64,000 bases of DNA from Quillaja saponaria (GCA_029379385.1 CM055607.1:12896001-12960000), one strand, 5' to 3'. Shown: positions 9,022-21,900, counted from the first letter of the stretch. Numbers and translations are program-made. The notes: a model not told the origin generated them from the sequence alone.

Positions 9022-12000
9022 ATGAATGATACTACTGGGAAAACGTCTTCTTGTTTAGCAATTACAGAAAAGAAGACCCATAAACATGGTGGTTGTGTTG
9101 GCATTTTCTTTCAGCTTTTTGATTGGAACCGGAGGCTCGCCAAGAAGAAGCTTTTCTCCAAGAAATTTCTTCCTCCTGGTTAGATTTCTTCCATCGAACA
9201 TAACTGCATTTTACTATAATAATCTCTCTTTCTTTTATACACACACAAACTCACGTGCTCACAAAGGAGCATGCATTTACAGTCTGTGTTTTCTGAAGAT
9301 GATGGAATGTTTTATTTTTATCTGAATGCATCAGCTCGTGCAAAACAAGCAGCTAAGAAGTTTATAGGTGACGAGAAAATGTCAGGTTCAAAGCATCATT
9401 TGGTATGAGTCATTTTTGTGGAACTGGGTTCTGGCTTTTTGTGTTTTTTCTTATTTTATGAAATTTGTTTTGTGATTTAAATCTCTTTCTTTTCTTTTTT
9501 TGGGGTATTCTGGTTATGTTGGAATCACAGATTGCTAATGAAAACAGTGGCGGTTTCCCAATTACCAAAGGAAGTGGGAATCGTAGCATGGACATAGAGC
9601 AAAAGCATGAAATGCGAGCTCCTAGTTTGGTAGCTAGGCTAATGGGTCTTGAATCTATTCCAGCTATGCATCGAGATAAGCCCAAGAAAGCTTCGTTTAT
9701 GGAGACCTGTGATAATGGGAAGAAGAAATTTGGTGGTAACCATAGTGAATCAGGTAGGGAAGATATGAACTTGGAAATGGGAATGGCTAAGACATGAATC
9801 CAGACCTCAGAAGCTTCAGAAAACAGCGACATGTGAGAGAAAGGCAGTCACTAGGTTTGGAGCTGAGGCACTGCAAATTAGAAGTGTTTTATCACGAGCA
9901 AGAAAGCATAATCACACAAAGCTTGCTTCTCCATTGAAGAGTCCCAGAATGTCTTCTGGGAAGAATATGTCTCGGAGCTCCAGGTTAATTGGTGCAGCTA
10001 CTAAGATCTTGGAACCAGGGCTGCAAGCTACAAGCAGAGCCAAATGCTCTCTTCCATATTCAAGACCCATTTATTCTCACAAGGATGACATTGTGACCGA
10101 GGGATCTGGGGCTATGTCACCAGATGTAATGGAATCTACTGGTTATAATGCTAGTGCAGCCGAGCTTTTGATGGGTCAGACTTCTTGCACAAGTTATGGT
10201 AACTTGCTGGATCCTGTAGATTGCAGGCCAAATGTTGACGAGCAGCCAGAGTTTGTTCCATCCATTACTTTGAACGTGGTTAATGCCTCTTCTCTTGTAT
10301 CAATGCAAAGGAAATCTATGCCACATGTTCCCTTTCATGAAGAAAGAGATAAAGATTCTCAGAGAAGTCAGGACCAACTTATATCATTTGTTGCCCAAGG
10401 AACACGGAAAAACAATAGACAACCAAGAAGAAAGCCTTTATCTCATGAAGGCATGGCTCCTTGGCATTTATCAAGCCAGCCTTGCTGGCCCCACCAGAAG
10501 GATGAATCATCTCCGATTGCATTCAAGAACAGAACTCAAACACAGGATCAGATGTTATTAGGCAGTGATAAAATTCTGCCTAGATCTAAATTAAGTAATC
10601 TGCATACCAAAAGAGTATCATCTGCTGCAAATGCTGTTGGAGGGACCAAAGATTTTGTTGCTTTAAACAGAAGTCTAAGTGGTCGACCCAGGTCAAGGAA
10701 TGCTACAAAAATCGACAATTCTATGTTGGACCTGGAGAGGAAATCTTCCCATGGCCAAGATAATTCCTTGCCTGAGGTAAGGAGAGTGGTACGAAAAAGG
10801 AGGACTGCAAATATCAGTGCACATGAAAGTACAGCTTCTATTAGTTCAACTATTGTGAAAGAGAGAAACATTCAATGTGAGGCACTGGGTGGCAAAAAGA
10901 TGAGCCTTAGTGCTCCCTCTACAAACCATAATAGTGTTAAAAGTAAATCAGGTGGTCAGGGAGAAATGGATAAGGTTAACGAAAATAAAGTTACTGATGT
11001 AATTTCTTTCACATTTAATTCGCCATTGAAGACCAAGATAGGAATCCCTACAGATAAGGAAGAGAAAAGCATGAATAAGTTTAGCACACACGCCCAAATA
11101 CCTTTTCCATTAACAGGAGATGCTTTGGGTGCCCTTCTGGAACAGAAGTTGAGGGAATTGACTTGTCAAGAAGATGAAGAGTTGGCTGCAGGTGCTCCAC
11201 CAAAACATTGTACAGCGTTGATTCTCCAAGAGCTAATATCTGCCCTAACTGCAGAGCAATCTATCTGTCTTGACCGTCACAATGCAGACATGAGTTTCTA
11301 TGTAAGTTGTCTGCTTTTATTGTCAGTGACACAACACACCTTCTCACTTATCTAACTTTCCATTACTCAAATGGTGTCAATTGCCATTTGCGGGCCTTTA
11401 ACTCTCATTGGCTTAGCTGGTATTGTTAATGATTAATTTGAAACTAGAATGATATCCCAAATCTTGTTAATTGTTCCCCTTTCACTCACCAATACTTTAC
11501 TTTTAGGGAGAGGGGACGAAATCTCAGGGTTTAGGACAATTAACAAGTAACAGAATCTGACTCAACAAAATTATTATGTGACATCAAGTACTTTAATTGG
11601 TTTATGTCTCATATTCTATATGGCTTGCTTTTAATTTATTTTGTGAATTTATTTCCTTCAATGAACCCCACATCGGATACATCAAATAATAAGTTGTTAT
11701 CATATTCAGTAAGAGACATTATACTATTTTGAAGTTTAAAGGCCGTCTCACTAATTGCGGTGAGCCTTCCAAGAAGTGGATCATATGTAGTGTAGCAAGC
11801 AGTTCCTTCCTAGACTGATACCTAAAATCTTTCAAAAATTCACGAGTCTGCCTTTTGGAGTAATAAGGCATTTTTAGTGAATTAGTGGAGCTGTCGTGTG
11901 CTTGGTTCACAGAGTTGTGTCTGAGATAACTACATGTATCACACGACCTTAAGCATATATATAGTTGTGCCTGAATTCTCCCATTTCATGAAAATTAACT

Positions 12001-13034
12001 CTTGAAACCGTACTCTTTTTTTTATTTTTTGCAGAATGAGGTTAATAATGAAAGGTTACTAGGAGTCTCCTGCGATGGTAACCATTTCAGTCCTGGATCT
12101 GTTCTTGAAGCGTCATTTTCCTCCAGTAGTCTTGATGAGAGCTCAGGTGAAAACCTAGATTTGGTAGTAGAGAGTAGAGTACAGAAAGAAGAAATATTGT
12201 TGATGCCAGTAATGTTGGAATCTGTTCTCCTCTCCCACAAAATGATTAAATAAAATTAAAAATTTGATTTTTCAATTCCATTTGTTTAAATTTTCTAATT
12301 GTGTCTGTATTCCTTGCTCATTATTCCAGGGCATGTTTTGCATCCTGACTCTATGGATTTCTCATGTGATCATTTGCAACCGTTGGAACCAGATGTGGAG
12401 CTTTCGGATTCGGCAACCTCATTAAACAAGGGGAAGAGAGAGTCAATGACTGATCTGGCAAACTACATTCCTAGATTATTACAAATTGTCAATCTTTCTG
12501 GGGATAGATATACAAGAAGCAAGCTGACCCACACAAAGGATGTTATCTTGAATGCAACTGTGCAAAACTTAGATGGAGTGCATGATCTTTTTATTGCTCG
12601 CTTTCTCCTTGATGAACTGGAGAATATTGCAAATGCGGTGTGGACATATTTCAAAGGCATTATGGGTTGTGACCTGTTAAAAAAGGGAAGCCGACTTCAG
12701 GGATTTCTTTTTGATAGTGTGATGGAGTATCTAGAGACGAAGTATTGCCGATATTCTAACTGTGGGTTCAGTGCATGGAAAAAATCTCCATCCATGCATG
12801 AAAGCTGAGATTTTGGTTCAAGAGGTTGAGCAGGAGATCAAGAAGTGGGCAGCTATGGCTGGGATGGCCCCGGATGAGATAATAGAATGGGAGATGGGTC
12901 ATTCCTTAGGAAAATGGACAGATTTTGATGTTGAAGCATTTGAGATTGGCGCTGGGATGGATGGTGAAATACTTCAAATTTTGGTTGAGGAAATTGCTGT
13001 AGAACTTGTTCATTGCAGAAGGAGCTCCTTATAA
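9022..13034 (+). CDS. TRM/LONGIFOLIA-like DUF4378 protein gene, frame broken twice
   Basis: Read exons: 9022-9178, 9335-9402, 9531-11301, 12035-12146 and 12330-13034. All junctions are GT-AG and phase-consistent. The N-terminus (GIFFQLFDWNRRLAKKKL, then PPARAKQAAKKF) and the APSLVARLMGLESIPA motif (DUF3741-associated) are typical of plant TON1-recruiting-motif/LONGIFOLIA-like proteins, which act at cortical microtubules. The C-terminus (DEIIEWEMGHSLGKWTDFD, ILQILVEEIAVELV) is the DUF4378 region. Two single-base insertions break the frame. One extra A near 9792 (AAGACAT) gives a stop at 9795-9797 after about 163 residues, while the next frame continues at once with HESRPQKLQKT and stays open to 11301. 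The second lies in a six-A run at 12779-12784, giving a stop at 12806-12808, with the C-terminal domain continuing in the next frame to 13034. It is either a young pseudogene or carries two sequence errors. Confidence 0.8.
11302..12034 (+). other. Intron 3 of the TRM-like gene
   Basis: This begins GTAAGT and ends after a T-rich tract with TTTTTTGCAG. A minus-strand open frame at 11719-11910 has no recognisable content. I see no transposon boundary. Confidence 0.65.
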
Positions 13035-13576
13035 ATTCTTATGGAGGCACAGCTACTCCTATTCCTCTTTGTTTGGTCATGCAACATATATCCACCGGTT
13101 CACCCAGCCTTACTTTGATCCAAGCAAGATGCATTTTTTGTACAAAAGGAACAATAGTATTTTGAATATGGCCTTCTAAGTTATTTGGATGAGCAACGAG
13201 TAGTGTCCACTTGTTCACGTGCTAAATTTTTTTTTTTTTTTTCTTTCTCATGTTAAAACTGCCATATTACATTTGACAAGCTGAAAATATGTACTAAAAT
13301 CAAACATCTTATATATATATATATATATATGAGAGAAGTAGAAAACAAACATCTCCTTTAAGCGTATTGGATTATCAATACTTTGAACCGAGTCGTAGTT
13401 ACATTCATAGCTTTACATATGTATATATGAGAAAAGAAAGCAACAAAGAATGAAATTTGAGATATCAACATCTCATCTAAGAAAAAACCAACATCAAAGA
13501 CTCAAAGTAACAAATTTAACCAACAAAGAACCAATGAAATATGAATAAAATCCCAATTCCAAAACCATCGAAGTAT
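13035..13576. other. Convergent 3' spacer with (AT)n and T-tract
   Basis: These are the 3' UTRs of two converging genes. The stretch holds a T-rich tract (about 13227-13242) and an alternating AT microsatellite (13311-13330). Confidence 0.6.
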
Positions 13577-14236
13577 TCAAATTAATCTGTAACCAAAAAC
13601 AGTCTTTCCTGTGACTCTGCTATTCCTCCCTCCTCTGTTCTCGCTATTAAGAGCGTTTGTCGCAGCCAAAGACAAACCCTTCAATTCATTAACACAAGCA
13701 TAACTCTTCCTTGCCATTAGACCTCCACCCCTACCCTTTTTCTCCCCTGCATTCGCCGATTTGCTTCCTCTTGAATTTGACAAAACCACATTAGTTTTCG
13801 ACCAAGTCTTCGATGGCGGTGTCATCTCAGGCATTGTAGGAAGTGTACTCACTGGCTTTCTGTTCTCTTTTCTCAATGCTGCTGAGAAATCAGGCACTGA
13901 TTGAGTAAGAACAGAGGACCCTTTTCGCCCAGAAGAGGAAACTCCCTGAAACTTGACCTGTTTCCTTGGTGGGGTTAGTTTGATTTCTTTTTCTTCAGGT
14001 TCTTGTTGCTTCATGATCTTCATTCGGAGCTTTGATTCCCTCAATTCGGCATATGCTTTATATCTGGGTCCTCTCTCCATGACGTAGCTCTCTGTAGTAA
14101 GTCTAAGAGGGACTGGTTGGTCTGAGTCGGAATTTTGATGCAGAATCAAAGATATAGGGTCAAGGGCATGGAAGAGAGAATTAAGAATGGGGTTCGATTG
14201 ATGGGTTTGTAGCAGAGAGATGTTGGTCTCTGCCAT
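13577..14236 (-). CDS. Plant-specific protein of unknown function (219 aa)
   Basis: A single exon. The frame is open three codons further upstream, but the first ATG is at 14236 (MAETNISLLQT). A Ser/Leu-rich N-terminus is followed by TTESYVMERGPRYKAYAEL and RESKLRMKIMKQQ (about residues 48-80). The remaining two-thirds is basic, Ser/Pro/Asn-rich and probably disordered, ending KTVFGYRLI. There is no signal peptide, membrane segment or known domain. The ESYVMERGPRY...YAELRE block looks like a conserved core seen in uncharacterised plant proteins; I do not know its function. A CT-rich leader lies above 14245, and it converges on the TRM-like gene. Confidence 0.65.
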   Translation of the reverse strand: MAETNISLLQTHQSNPILNSLFHALDPISLILHQNSDSDQPVPLRLTTESYVMERGPRYKAYAELRESKLRMKIMKQQEPEEKEIKLTPPRKQVKFQGVSSSGRKGSSVLTQSVPDFSAALRKENRKPVSTLPTMPEMTPPSKTWSKTNVVLSNSRGSKSANAGEKKGRGGGLMARKSYACVNELKGLSLAATNALNSENRGGRNSRVTGKTVFGYRLI

Positions 14237-14598
14237 TGTTGACAAAATTAAGGTCTGGCTTTGTCTGTGTCTTGTCGCAGGCTTGATTGATTAATAGCTT
14301 TTGTAGCTTCTTCGTGCTTGGGCTTTTCACTTTCTGTACTTTGCAATTAAAGTTTTGATTTTGCAACGGTCTAATAATTCTAGATGAGAGAGAGATAAGA
14401 AGACTTTTTTTTTTTCTTTTCTACAGCAACGTTCTAATTAGATGGATCCCATTTGAATAAAATAATAGAAAAAAGTTGTTGATCAACATTGGATTCTACA
14501 ACAACTGTTTGATTTTTCTCAAGTCCACCCAATTTAGAAGTTGCACCTAAGAGTGCTCCATATGTTTATTTCTTAGAGGATATTTTTGTTGTGATATG

Positions 14599-14608
14599 GA
14601 TAAAATTA
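14599..14608. repeat. Left 10-bp target site duplication
   Basis: GATAAAATTA, identical to 17399-17408, directly abuts the left end of the inverted-repeat element. Confidence 0.8.
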
Positions 14609-17398
14609 GGACTTTTAGATAGAAGAATCCAAGTTTCAAAATTTTTGTATAAAATGGTAAATTTATTACTTTAATAGCCAAAATACGGTTTCAGCAATGG
14701 GGTAAATGCTGAAACCGCATTTTCAAAATATGATTTCTGGGTCTGACCTGGCATGCCATGTCACTCACGGACTTCACAGCACACACCTCACGGGGTGCGA
14801 GTGAAAAAAAAAAAAAATTGAAACCAACTTTTCAAAAGTCGATTTCAACAAAATTTTGTCCCCATAGGTGGGCCCTGCAGAGGACAAAATTTTGATAGGA
14901 GCAAGTGTGCTATTTCCTCCTCCAAAAGCAGAAAAGCTTCTAGCCTAGGGTTAAATGGAAATAGCACACTTAATTATAAAAGCACATTTAATTAATTTGA
15001 CTAATTATGCATGGTTGATTAGATTTATATGGTTGGTACAAGACAGCAGCAACATCTTGAATTATATAATTGAGCAGTTGCATTGGTTGCTTAACAAAAA
15101 TGAATTTGTTTCCTAATTTACCCCTATTCAAGTTTGAAAACAAGAGGGCAAGAGTGCTGGCGCCATCGGGGCATAGCTGGAAATTATTGTGTGCTTAGTT
15201 GTATATAAGCATTTTGATTGGCCTATTAGCACTTAACATTTAACAGCTCTGATGTATTAGTTTCAATAAAGGGACCGCTTTTATTATCACAAGTGCGACC
15301 AAAAGACTAGGGCATGCTTGCTTTACAAATTTTTTCATGGATTTTCTTAACAAAGTGTTCAAAAAACGAGGGTTAAATTTTTTTACATAAAACATTTATA
15401 ATAATTAATTATAATTTTTGTTCATTTAATACATAAATTATTATATTTAATTATTTTTTTATTCAAATATAATATTTATTACAGTTTAATAAATAATCTT
15501 TGAAACATGAACTAGTAAAAAAAAATATTTATTAATCAAGGTATGTTTGAGTTTTTTTATTTTTTATTGTATGAAGTTTTATTCTATTCTATTCCTAGGA
15601 AAAAGAGATGCAATATACTCGGATGGAAGGAGAGTTTTCTAGAATCTGTTATCTAATTTTTTTGAGTTTGCGTTAATTGAACTAATAGTTGTTTAACAAA
15701 TTTATTGATTTTTTTTTAATTATATAACAAACATGTAAAAACAAATTATAATAAATTAATAATGATAAAGAATATACATCAAACTACCTCAAATCACCTA
15801 TAAGTTAAAGGACCAAAATGTTATTATGGCTGACTAGCAATATGGAACTGGCATTTTATGAAATTTGGTCCATACACTTAGTCGAATGCATTTTTAGTGA
15901 TTTGCACTTTTATTAAAAATAAAAAAAAAAAATTAACGTGACATTCACAAACTAAACTTTATGTTAAAGCTCTGCACATCAACAAGTAAATTAACCCTAA
16001 ATTTTGAAAGAAAAGATGGAACCGGTTAGTTTAATTAATAAAGTTTCTTTGTGTTATATATTAATGTCCTGAAATTAATTTTTTTCTTCACCAAAAATAA
16101 ACAAATATATCGCGTTACCTAAATTCTAAGCCTATTCCTTTGAGCCAAAAAAAAAAAAGTCAAGAGAAAAACTTCAACTTAAATCCCACAATCACTCAAG
16201 ATAAGAATTTATGAAAAGATAGATAACTACACTCGGTTAAGCTTCACTCGCATACTGCCATTTTCTTTTTCATTTGGCCTTTTTCCATGTCCACATATAG
16301 GGAAGGAGTGCTAAGGAAGTTACTAGTTAGTATTCAACGCTGGTGTGGGACTGTGTATGATACACAACACAAATTTCATGGCCCAGATTGATGCCAAAAA
16401 ATTTCAATCTGGGGGAAAAATCCAATTCCAATTAAATGAAATGGAGCCAAATTTATGACCACATAACAAACCCATGATCTCAATCCTCAGAAATGACCAG
16501 TCTTAAGATACATACATGTGACCATGGGGACAATGAATTAATTAATGGATTTTTTTTCTTCGTTTGAGGAAGGAAGGCCTTGTCATCCTATTAATCTTAC
16601 TTATTACATGAATGGATCCAATGTTGTCTGCCATCTTTGGGTCAATAATTATGTCCATGAATTTAGACCTTAATCCAAGATATTTGCATAAAGAAAAGGA
16701 AAAGGAAAAAAACATTATTCCTATGCCACGGACAATGGACAATAGGTGTATGTGTGGGATAATCATATTCACAATGAGGGAAGGTTGCATAAGTTATATG
16801 AACTATCTTACAATCAATTTTATATAATTTTATGAGTAAGTATATGCTTAAACATCATTAATTGATTAGCTATATGCTTAAACAAAAAGTAGACAATACT
16901 ACTTACTACTTTCTAGAAAGAAATAAAAGAAGCAAGATACTTGGAAGCTTAAACCTTTTTCAGGCTCAGAATAATACTTTCCTAGGAAGAAGCAATAGCT
17001 ACTATAACTTGCTTTCCTAAAACATGATCTATACTAAACAATTTTGAACCCACATAAACAAGCAACAGTACATTGAAAGAAAGTACTTAAACAGACCTTA
17101 TGTCAAATGGTGGACGAAGTAAAACGAACATGGCAGAAAAGCTTCTAGGCTAGGGTTAAATGGAAATAGCACACTACTCCCATCAAAATTTTGTCCCCCG
17201 CCGGTTTCAACAATTTTTTTTTTCCACGCACGCCCTCGTGAGGTGTGTGCTGTGGGGTCCGTGGGTGACATGGCATGCCAAGTCGGACCCAGAAACCATG
17301 TTTTGAAAATGCGATTTCAGCGTTTATCCCATTTTGGCTATTAAAGTAATAAATTTACCATTTTGTACAAAAATTTTGAGACTCGGACCCTTCTGTCC
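14609..17398. mobile_element. 2.8-kb non-coding terminal-inverted-repeat element with 10-bp TSD
   Basis: The sequence from 14609 (GGAC...AGAAGAATCCAAGT) is an inverted copy of the end at 17398 (ACTCGGACCCTTCTGTCC). The arms extend to about 14925 and 17165. They share TAAATTTATTACTTTAATAG, GGCATGCCATGTCA and a GCACACACCTCAC block. The perfect 10-bp repeat GATAAAATTA flanks it at 14599-14608 and 17399-17408, the duplication size of Mutator-like elements. The interior (about 15000-17100) is A+T-rich with no credible gene, so this is a non-autonomous element. A 43-bp sequence (GCAGAAAAGCTTCTAG...) sits just inside both arms in the same orientation, which breaks the symmetry. Confidence 0.8.
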
Positions 17399-17408
17399 GA
17401 TAAAATTA
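17399..17408. repeat. Right 10-bp target site duplication
   Basis: GATAAAATTA, identical to 14599-14608, directly abuts the right end of the element. Confidence 0.8.
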
Positions 17409-17559
17409 TCATCCAAGGCGGCTATTAGAAGGCTTCACATGTGGCTTAAAATTAGGCTTCATAAGGCTTCATAATAAACTAAGTAATAAATATATTGAAT
17501 TTAATCAAATGACAAAAATACTTTCATGCTATATTAAATAATAAATATTATATATAAAG

Positions 17560-17567
17560 ATAATAAT
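17560..17567. repeat. Left 8-bp TSD of the hAT element
   Basis: ATAATAAT, identical to 31540-31547. The low complexity weakens the evidence, but its position exactly abuts the terminal repeats. Confidence 0.75.
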
Positions 17568-17827
17568 TAGGGGTGTGCATAGGGTTGGGTAATGGGAAAT
17601 TCAAAGCCGAGACGACAAGGTCAGCTTTATAATTTTTTTACCCGTCCGAGGCCGACTAACTTGCATATCCGAAACTGACCGAGGAGATTGGGATTCGGGT
17701 AGATCGAATTTGGGTTCGGCTTTTTTAAGTTGGGCTGGGCCTCACGAATTTGAGGCCCATAATAATGTAAGTTAGTTTTTGTTTTTTTTTTTCCTTACTT
17801 TTGAATTCAACAATAGCAGGCAGTGCT

Positions 17828-18895
17828 TTAGATTCTCCCATTGATGATGAGGTTTCTACAACATAAAAACAAAGTATTAGCATACTTCAATAATATACCA
17901 GAAACCCAAACTAAAAAAAAAAGCAATTCATTCATACCTCCTTTAATGGATAATGAACCCATTAGATTCTCCAATACATCAATAGTCTCAATATTAGATG
18001 TGCATGGAGGTAACCAACTTTCTAAGCAAATGAGCCCTTCCACAGTTTTTAGAGACAAAGAACCCCTAAAACAATCAAGTACATGTCCACCAGTGCTAAA
18101 AAGTGATTCAGAGGCAACAATAGAGATGGGGATTGCTAACACATCCCGAGCAATCATTGATAGAATCTTGTATTTACTTGCATTTGCTTTCCACCAAAGC
18201 AAAATGTCAAAATCTTCATCCGGATCGGTAGTTGGCTCTTCCAAAAACATTTCTACTTCTGTTTTAACATCTACATTTAATCTTGCCCTTTTGCCTGATT
18301 TCCAAGACATGATTCTGTGTGTAAGAGGATCAACAGGGTTTGAAACCCCAATATCCGAATGAGACTCTTCACTTTCATTTGTTGATTCCTCATTTTTCTT
18401 TGTAACCCCAGAACTATAACAAACAATCAAGCTATTCAATGATTCCCGAACCCTCACACACATATCCATGGATGTGGTTACATCATAAACCTCATCAAAA
18501 GTCCACTGCACATATTCTAGTTTAAACCTGGGGATCTAGAACAGTTGCTAGATAAATTAAAGGATTAATCAATTCTGGCTTACCCCAATACTTATCATAT
18601 TTCTTCATCATGCTATATGCCATAGACTGCAAAATAGGATCTGAACTAGAACACCATGCTTTCAATTCAGCTTCTACCAATCCAATTCTATGATAACATG
18701 CATTTGATGTTACATGCAATGTGCCAGAAAAATTTAGAGTTACATCATAGAAAATTTTAAGAAATTGTGTGAAAACCCTCACATTCTCCTAATCCTCATA
18801 TTTAGGAGGACCAATCTTGTCAGCTTTCTCCTTCTCCTTTTCATTCTCCTTTTGTTTCTCTTCTCTTTGTCACCTTTCTTAAACCAAACCTTATA
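17828..18895 (-). pseudogene. hAT transposase, C-terminal part (RNase-H-like and dimerisation)
   Basis: Minus-strand text from 18895 down: a Lys/Glu-rich linker with a frameshift and an in-frame stop (ED-stop-ENVRVF near 18785), then RVFTQFLKIFYDVTLNFSGT and LINPLIYLATVLDP. After another frame change near 18515-18535 it continues to DILLWWKANASKYKILSMI, ARDVLAIPISIVASESLFST and GGHVLDCFRGSLS, ending LICLESWLPP. The last block is the hAT C-terminal dimerisation region, and the middle is the RNase-H-fold region of plant hAT (RICESLEEPER-like) transposases. The first half of the same gene is at 28343-29589, beyond the nested retrotransposon. Stops and shifts make it non-functional. Confidence 0.88.
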
Positions 18896-18900
18896 CCCTT

Positions 18901-21884
18901 TGTCACACCCCTCACTGAGGTATGACTGGCCGGAGGATTGGATAACCAATCCACCATAACCCTGATTTCAAAACAAAATAACAAACCTGACTCATGACCC
19001 AACTAAAGAATAAAACTAGCTTTTCTAAAATCGAAGTTCACTATAACAATTTATTTCCTGTAATAGTTAACAAGTTACTGAAAAATTTGGTAGAGATTTC
19101 CTGCGATATGAAAAATGCCTTAAACAACCAGTACATAATCTCATGATTTTACACAACAGTAACATAAAATAACAAAGAGCTTCGCTCCAACCATATCGTA
19201 ACCAAGACAAATAACTAGACACTTGCATATTTCAAAATTTGACACCCCCACACTTCTAATGTGATTGCAAATTTTCATCCTTTAACTTTAAGTCTGAGAT
19301 CTTGAGATTACCTTGTCGTACTCATTCAGCAAGCCACAAGCTCGGTGACGCCATGAAACGCATTCCTGTTACTAAAAAATTTCACAGAAGAGGTGAGTCC
19401 TATGGACTCCGTGAGTGGAAAATCGTACCCAAATGGTACTAGCATCACTCAACACAAATATATAATATACATATTAACATCATGTAACATATTTCATATA
19501 ACATTTCACATTACACGTACATCTTGTAAGTTCCACAAATTCACAATTCATATTACACACAGGAACACAATTTAAGTCAGCGCAATAATATCACGCAATG
19601 CAATCAAAGGGCCAACGAGTAACCTAGCCCCGCACACCAATATCACTCCCTGCCGGACATTTATGCGCTCGCAAACCAAATTAATCTCCGTACACAAATC
19701 CATCCCACCGGGGACTGGGCACTCCAATAGTTTTTAAAATCATTGTCAGAAATGAAAATTATTTTCCAGAAAATGTTCACGAGTTGGCCATTATCAAACA
19801 CAAACAATGTCAACACAGTAACCAATATCAAGCAAACATTATTCAAGCAAATTACTGAAATACTCTACTAGCTTACTTCCCATGTATCACGCATATTCAA
19901 ATAATATATAATCACACATACTAATCTAGCCCCCAAAGGCAACAATTAACCACTCACCTTTGACCGATTATATTCGTTACTTGCACTTGCGTTCGCGCCT
20001 CATATCAGGTCCATATTAAGGTCCGAAACTGAAATTCATATTCCAAATAATACTTAGTTCCTAAATATTATTGTTATACTCTTTTAATTACTATTATCAA
20101 AAACCTATACTACCAATTTCAATACTAGCTTACTACCAAGCTACATGTCATTCAATTTCCAATTTCTAAAATAATTATCTAATTAAATAACATTGACTAT
20201 TAATAATCATTCCATAAAAATGCTTTAAACGTTAAGAACTTATATAATTTCAATTTATCTTAATCTAGATTCATATGTTCCTTATCTTACTAATTACCCA
20301 CAATTTAACTTACCTATGACAATTATTAAGTTAATTAACCTAGTTATCAAACTCTTTAATCTTAGTCTAATCTCAATTCAAGCTTTTAATGTTTACACTT
20401 GACTTTTCCCATATTTACCTACTTGCATTTCCACTTGCTCATCTTATACTCTAATTAAGTGTAAAAGGATTACAACAATTTCAATTAATTAATTCTTTAA
20501 AATACTTTACCTAACAATTGATATATATACCTTATTCTAATTTATATACATAAGTGAATATTCATATGCATAACTTTTACCAAATTGTTCACAACTCAAC
20601 TCCACTAATATGTGCTATCCACAAAATTTAACTTACCTTCATTATCCATGACCCAACTAATTCAATTAAACCTTCCTTCAAAATTACAATTAGATTCTAA
20701 TTATGATTATTTCTAATTCACCTAATCCTACTTTAATTAAATTCAATTAGTTCTTAATTTAATTTACTAATCACTGGATACTTAAAATATATCTATATAA
20801 CAATTAGTGAATTCTTAACTTCCCATACCCCTACACGACCATCCATCACCCTACAATCCAACTTGCTTGATTAATTAACTTACCCTTATCACTTTGAATT
20901 AATTAGCAGCCTAACCACCTTCCATAACACTAAAGACTAAACTCACAGTTTAACAGGAACAAAATTTCACCTTAGCTGAAGGAGTCAATAGCTGCCAGCC
21001 GAGACCCACACAGCAAGACCACTGCCTTTGCCTACAGCAGCAACGCTGCTTTGGCCGAGCGACAGCTTTACTCCACATTTCAATCTCGACTGAACATAAG
21101 AAAATGGACTGATATCCCTTCCATTTAACATTAGCTTCCTTCCACTTCCTCACTTCTCCTACCAACGTAACACAAGGGAAAAGATGGAGATGCTGCAAGG
21201 CGTCCTTGAAGGCTACTGGATGCAGCAAATTTCGGCCAACCAAGTTCTTGTAAAACAACCATCCAAAGCTCCTATGCAGGGGAAGCAAATAGAGGACTTT
21301 TACTCATTCCCAACAGCAGCCAAATAGGTAAGGAAAGTAAGAATATTTACTCTAAACCAGCTCCCACAAACATCACAAGGAAAAGGATGAAAACTCCTCA
21401 CTTTTATGAACTTAATGGCAAGAAATTCAGGGGCTCTCGCTCCACAGCTAACTAGGGAGAAGAATAAAGGAAGCACACGGTTTGAAGGAAGAAAAAGAAA
21501 GTGAAAGTCTTTGGAAGTAGAGAAATGTGGGGAGAATAAGACAAATACATATAATTAAGCATTTTTTTTTTAATTTGTGGTGCAAAATTACTCCCACTTT
21601 CCATATCTTTATTTATATATATACCTTCACATCAATTAATTTGTTGACACCTTAATTCCAAAATAAATAAATAAAATATCATAGTCAAAGTTAAGAAAAC
21701 TTATGATATCAAATAATTTTTGAAATGTACATGTATATATATATATATATAAGTAACTATCTACCTACTTTACTTTTATTCTTATTTATTATAGTTTTAC
21801 CTGTAAATTAAAATTATACACCAAAATTTCAAAATAACTTACTAACATATCAATAACAAAATATTAACGTATCGGGTTATCACA
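18901..21884 (-). repeat. 3' LTR (in element orientation)
   Basis: It is 2984 bp and starts immediately after the CCCTT duplication. It carries a minus-strand open frame at 20950-21288 (MLPLHRSFGWLFYKNLVGRN...), whose counterpart at 27414-27731 differs near its end because of a 1-base indel. No function is assigned to it. Confidence 0.9.
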
Positions 21885-21900
21885 GTCTCTCCTCCTTAAA
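21885..21900 (-). other. Polypurine tract
   Basis: The minus strand reads TTTAAGGAGGAGAGAC directly before the 3' LTR (TGTGATAACC). Upstream, GGGACGAATTTC resembles the 3' end of the internal region of Ty3/chromovirus-like elements. Confidence 0.85.

Noticed and set aside
11719..11910. Minus-strand open frame in an intron of the TRM-like gene
   Set aside because: It is short, has no motif, and lies within an intron with good splice sites.
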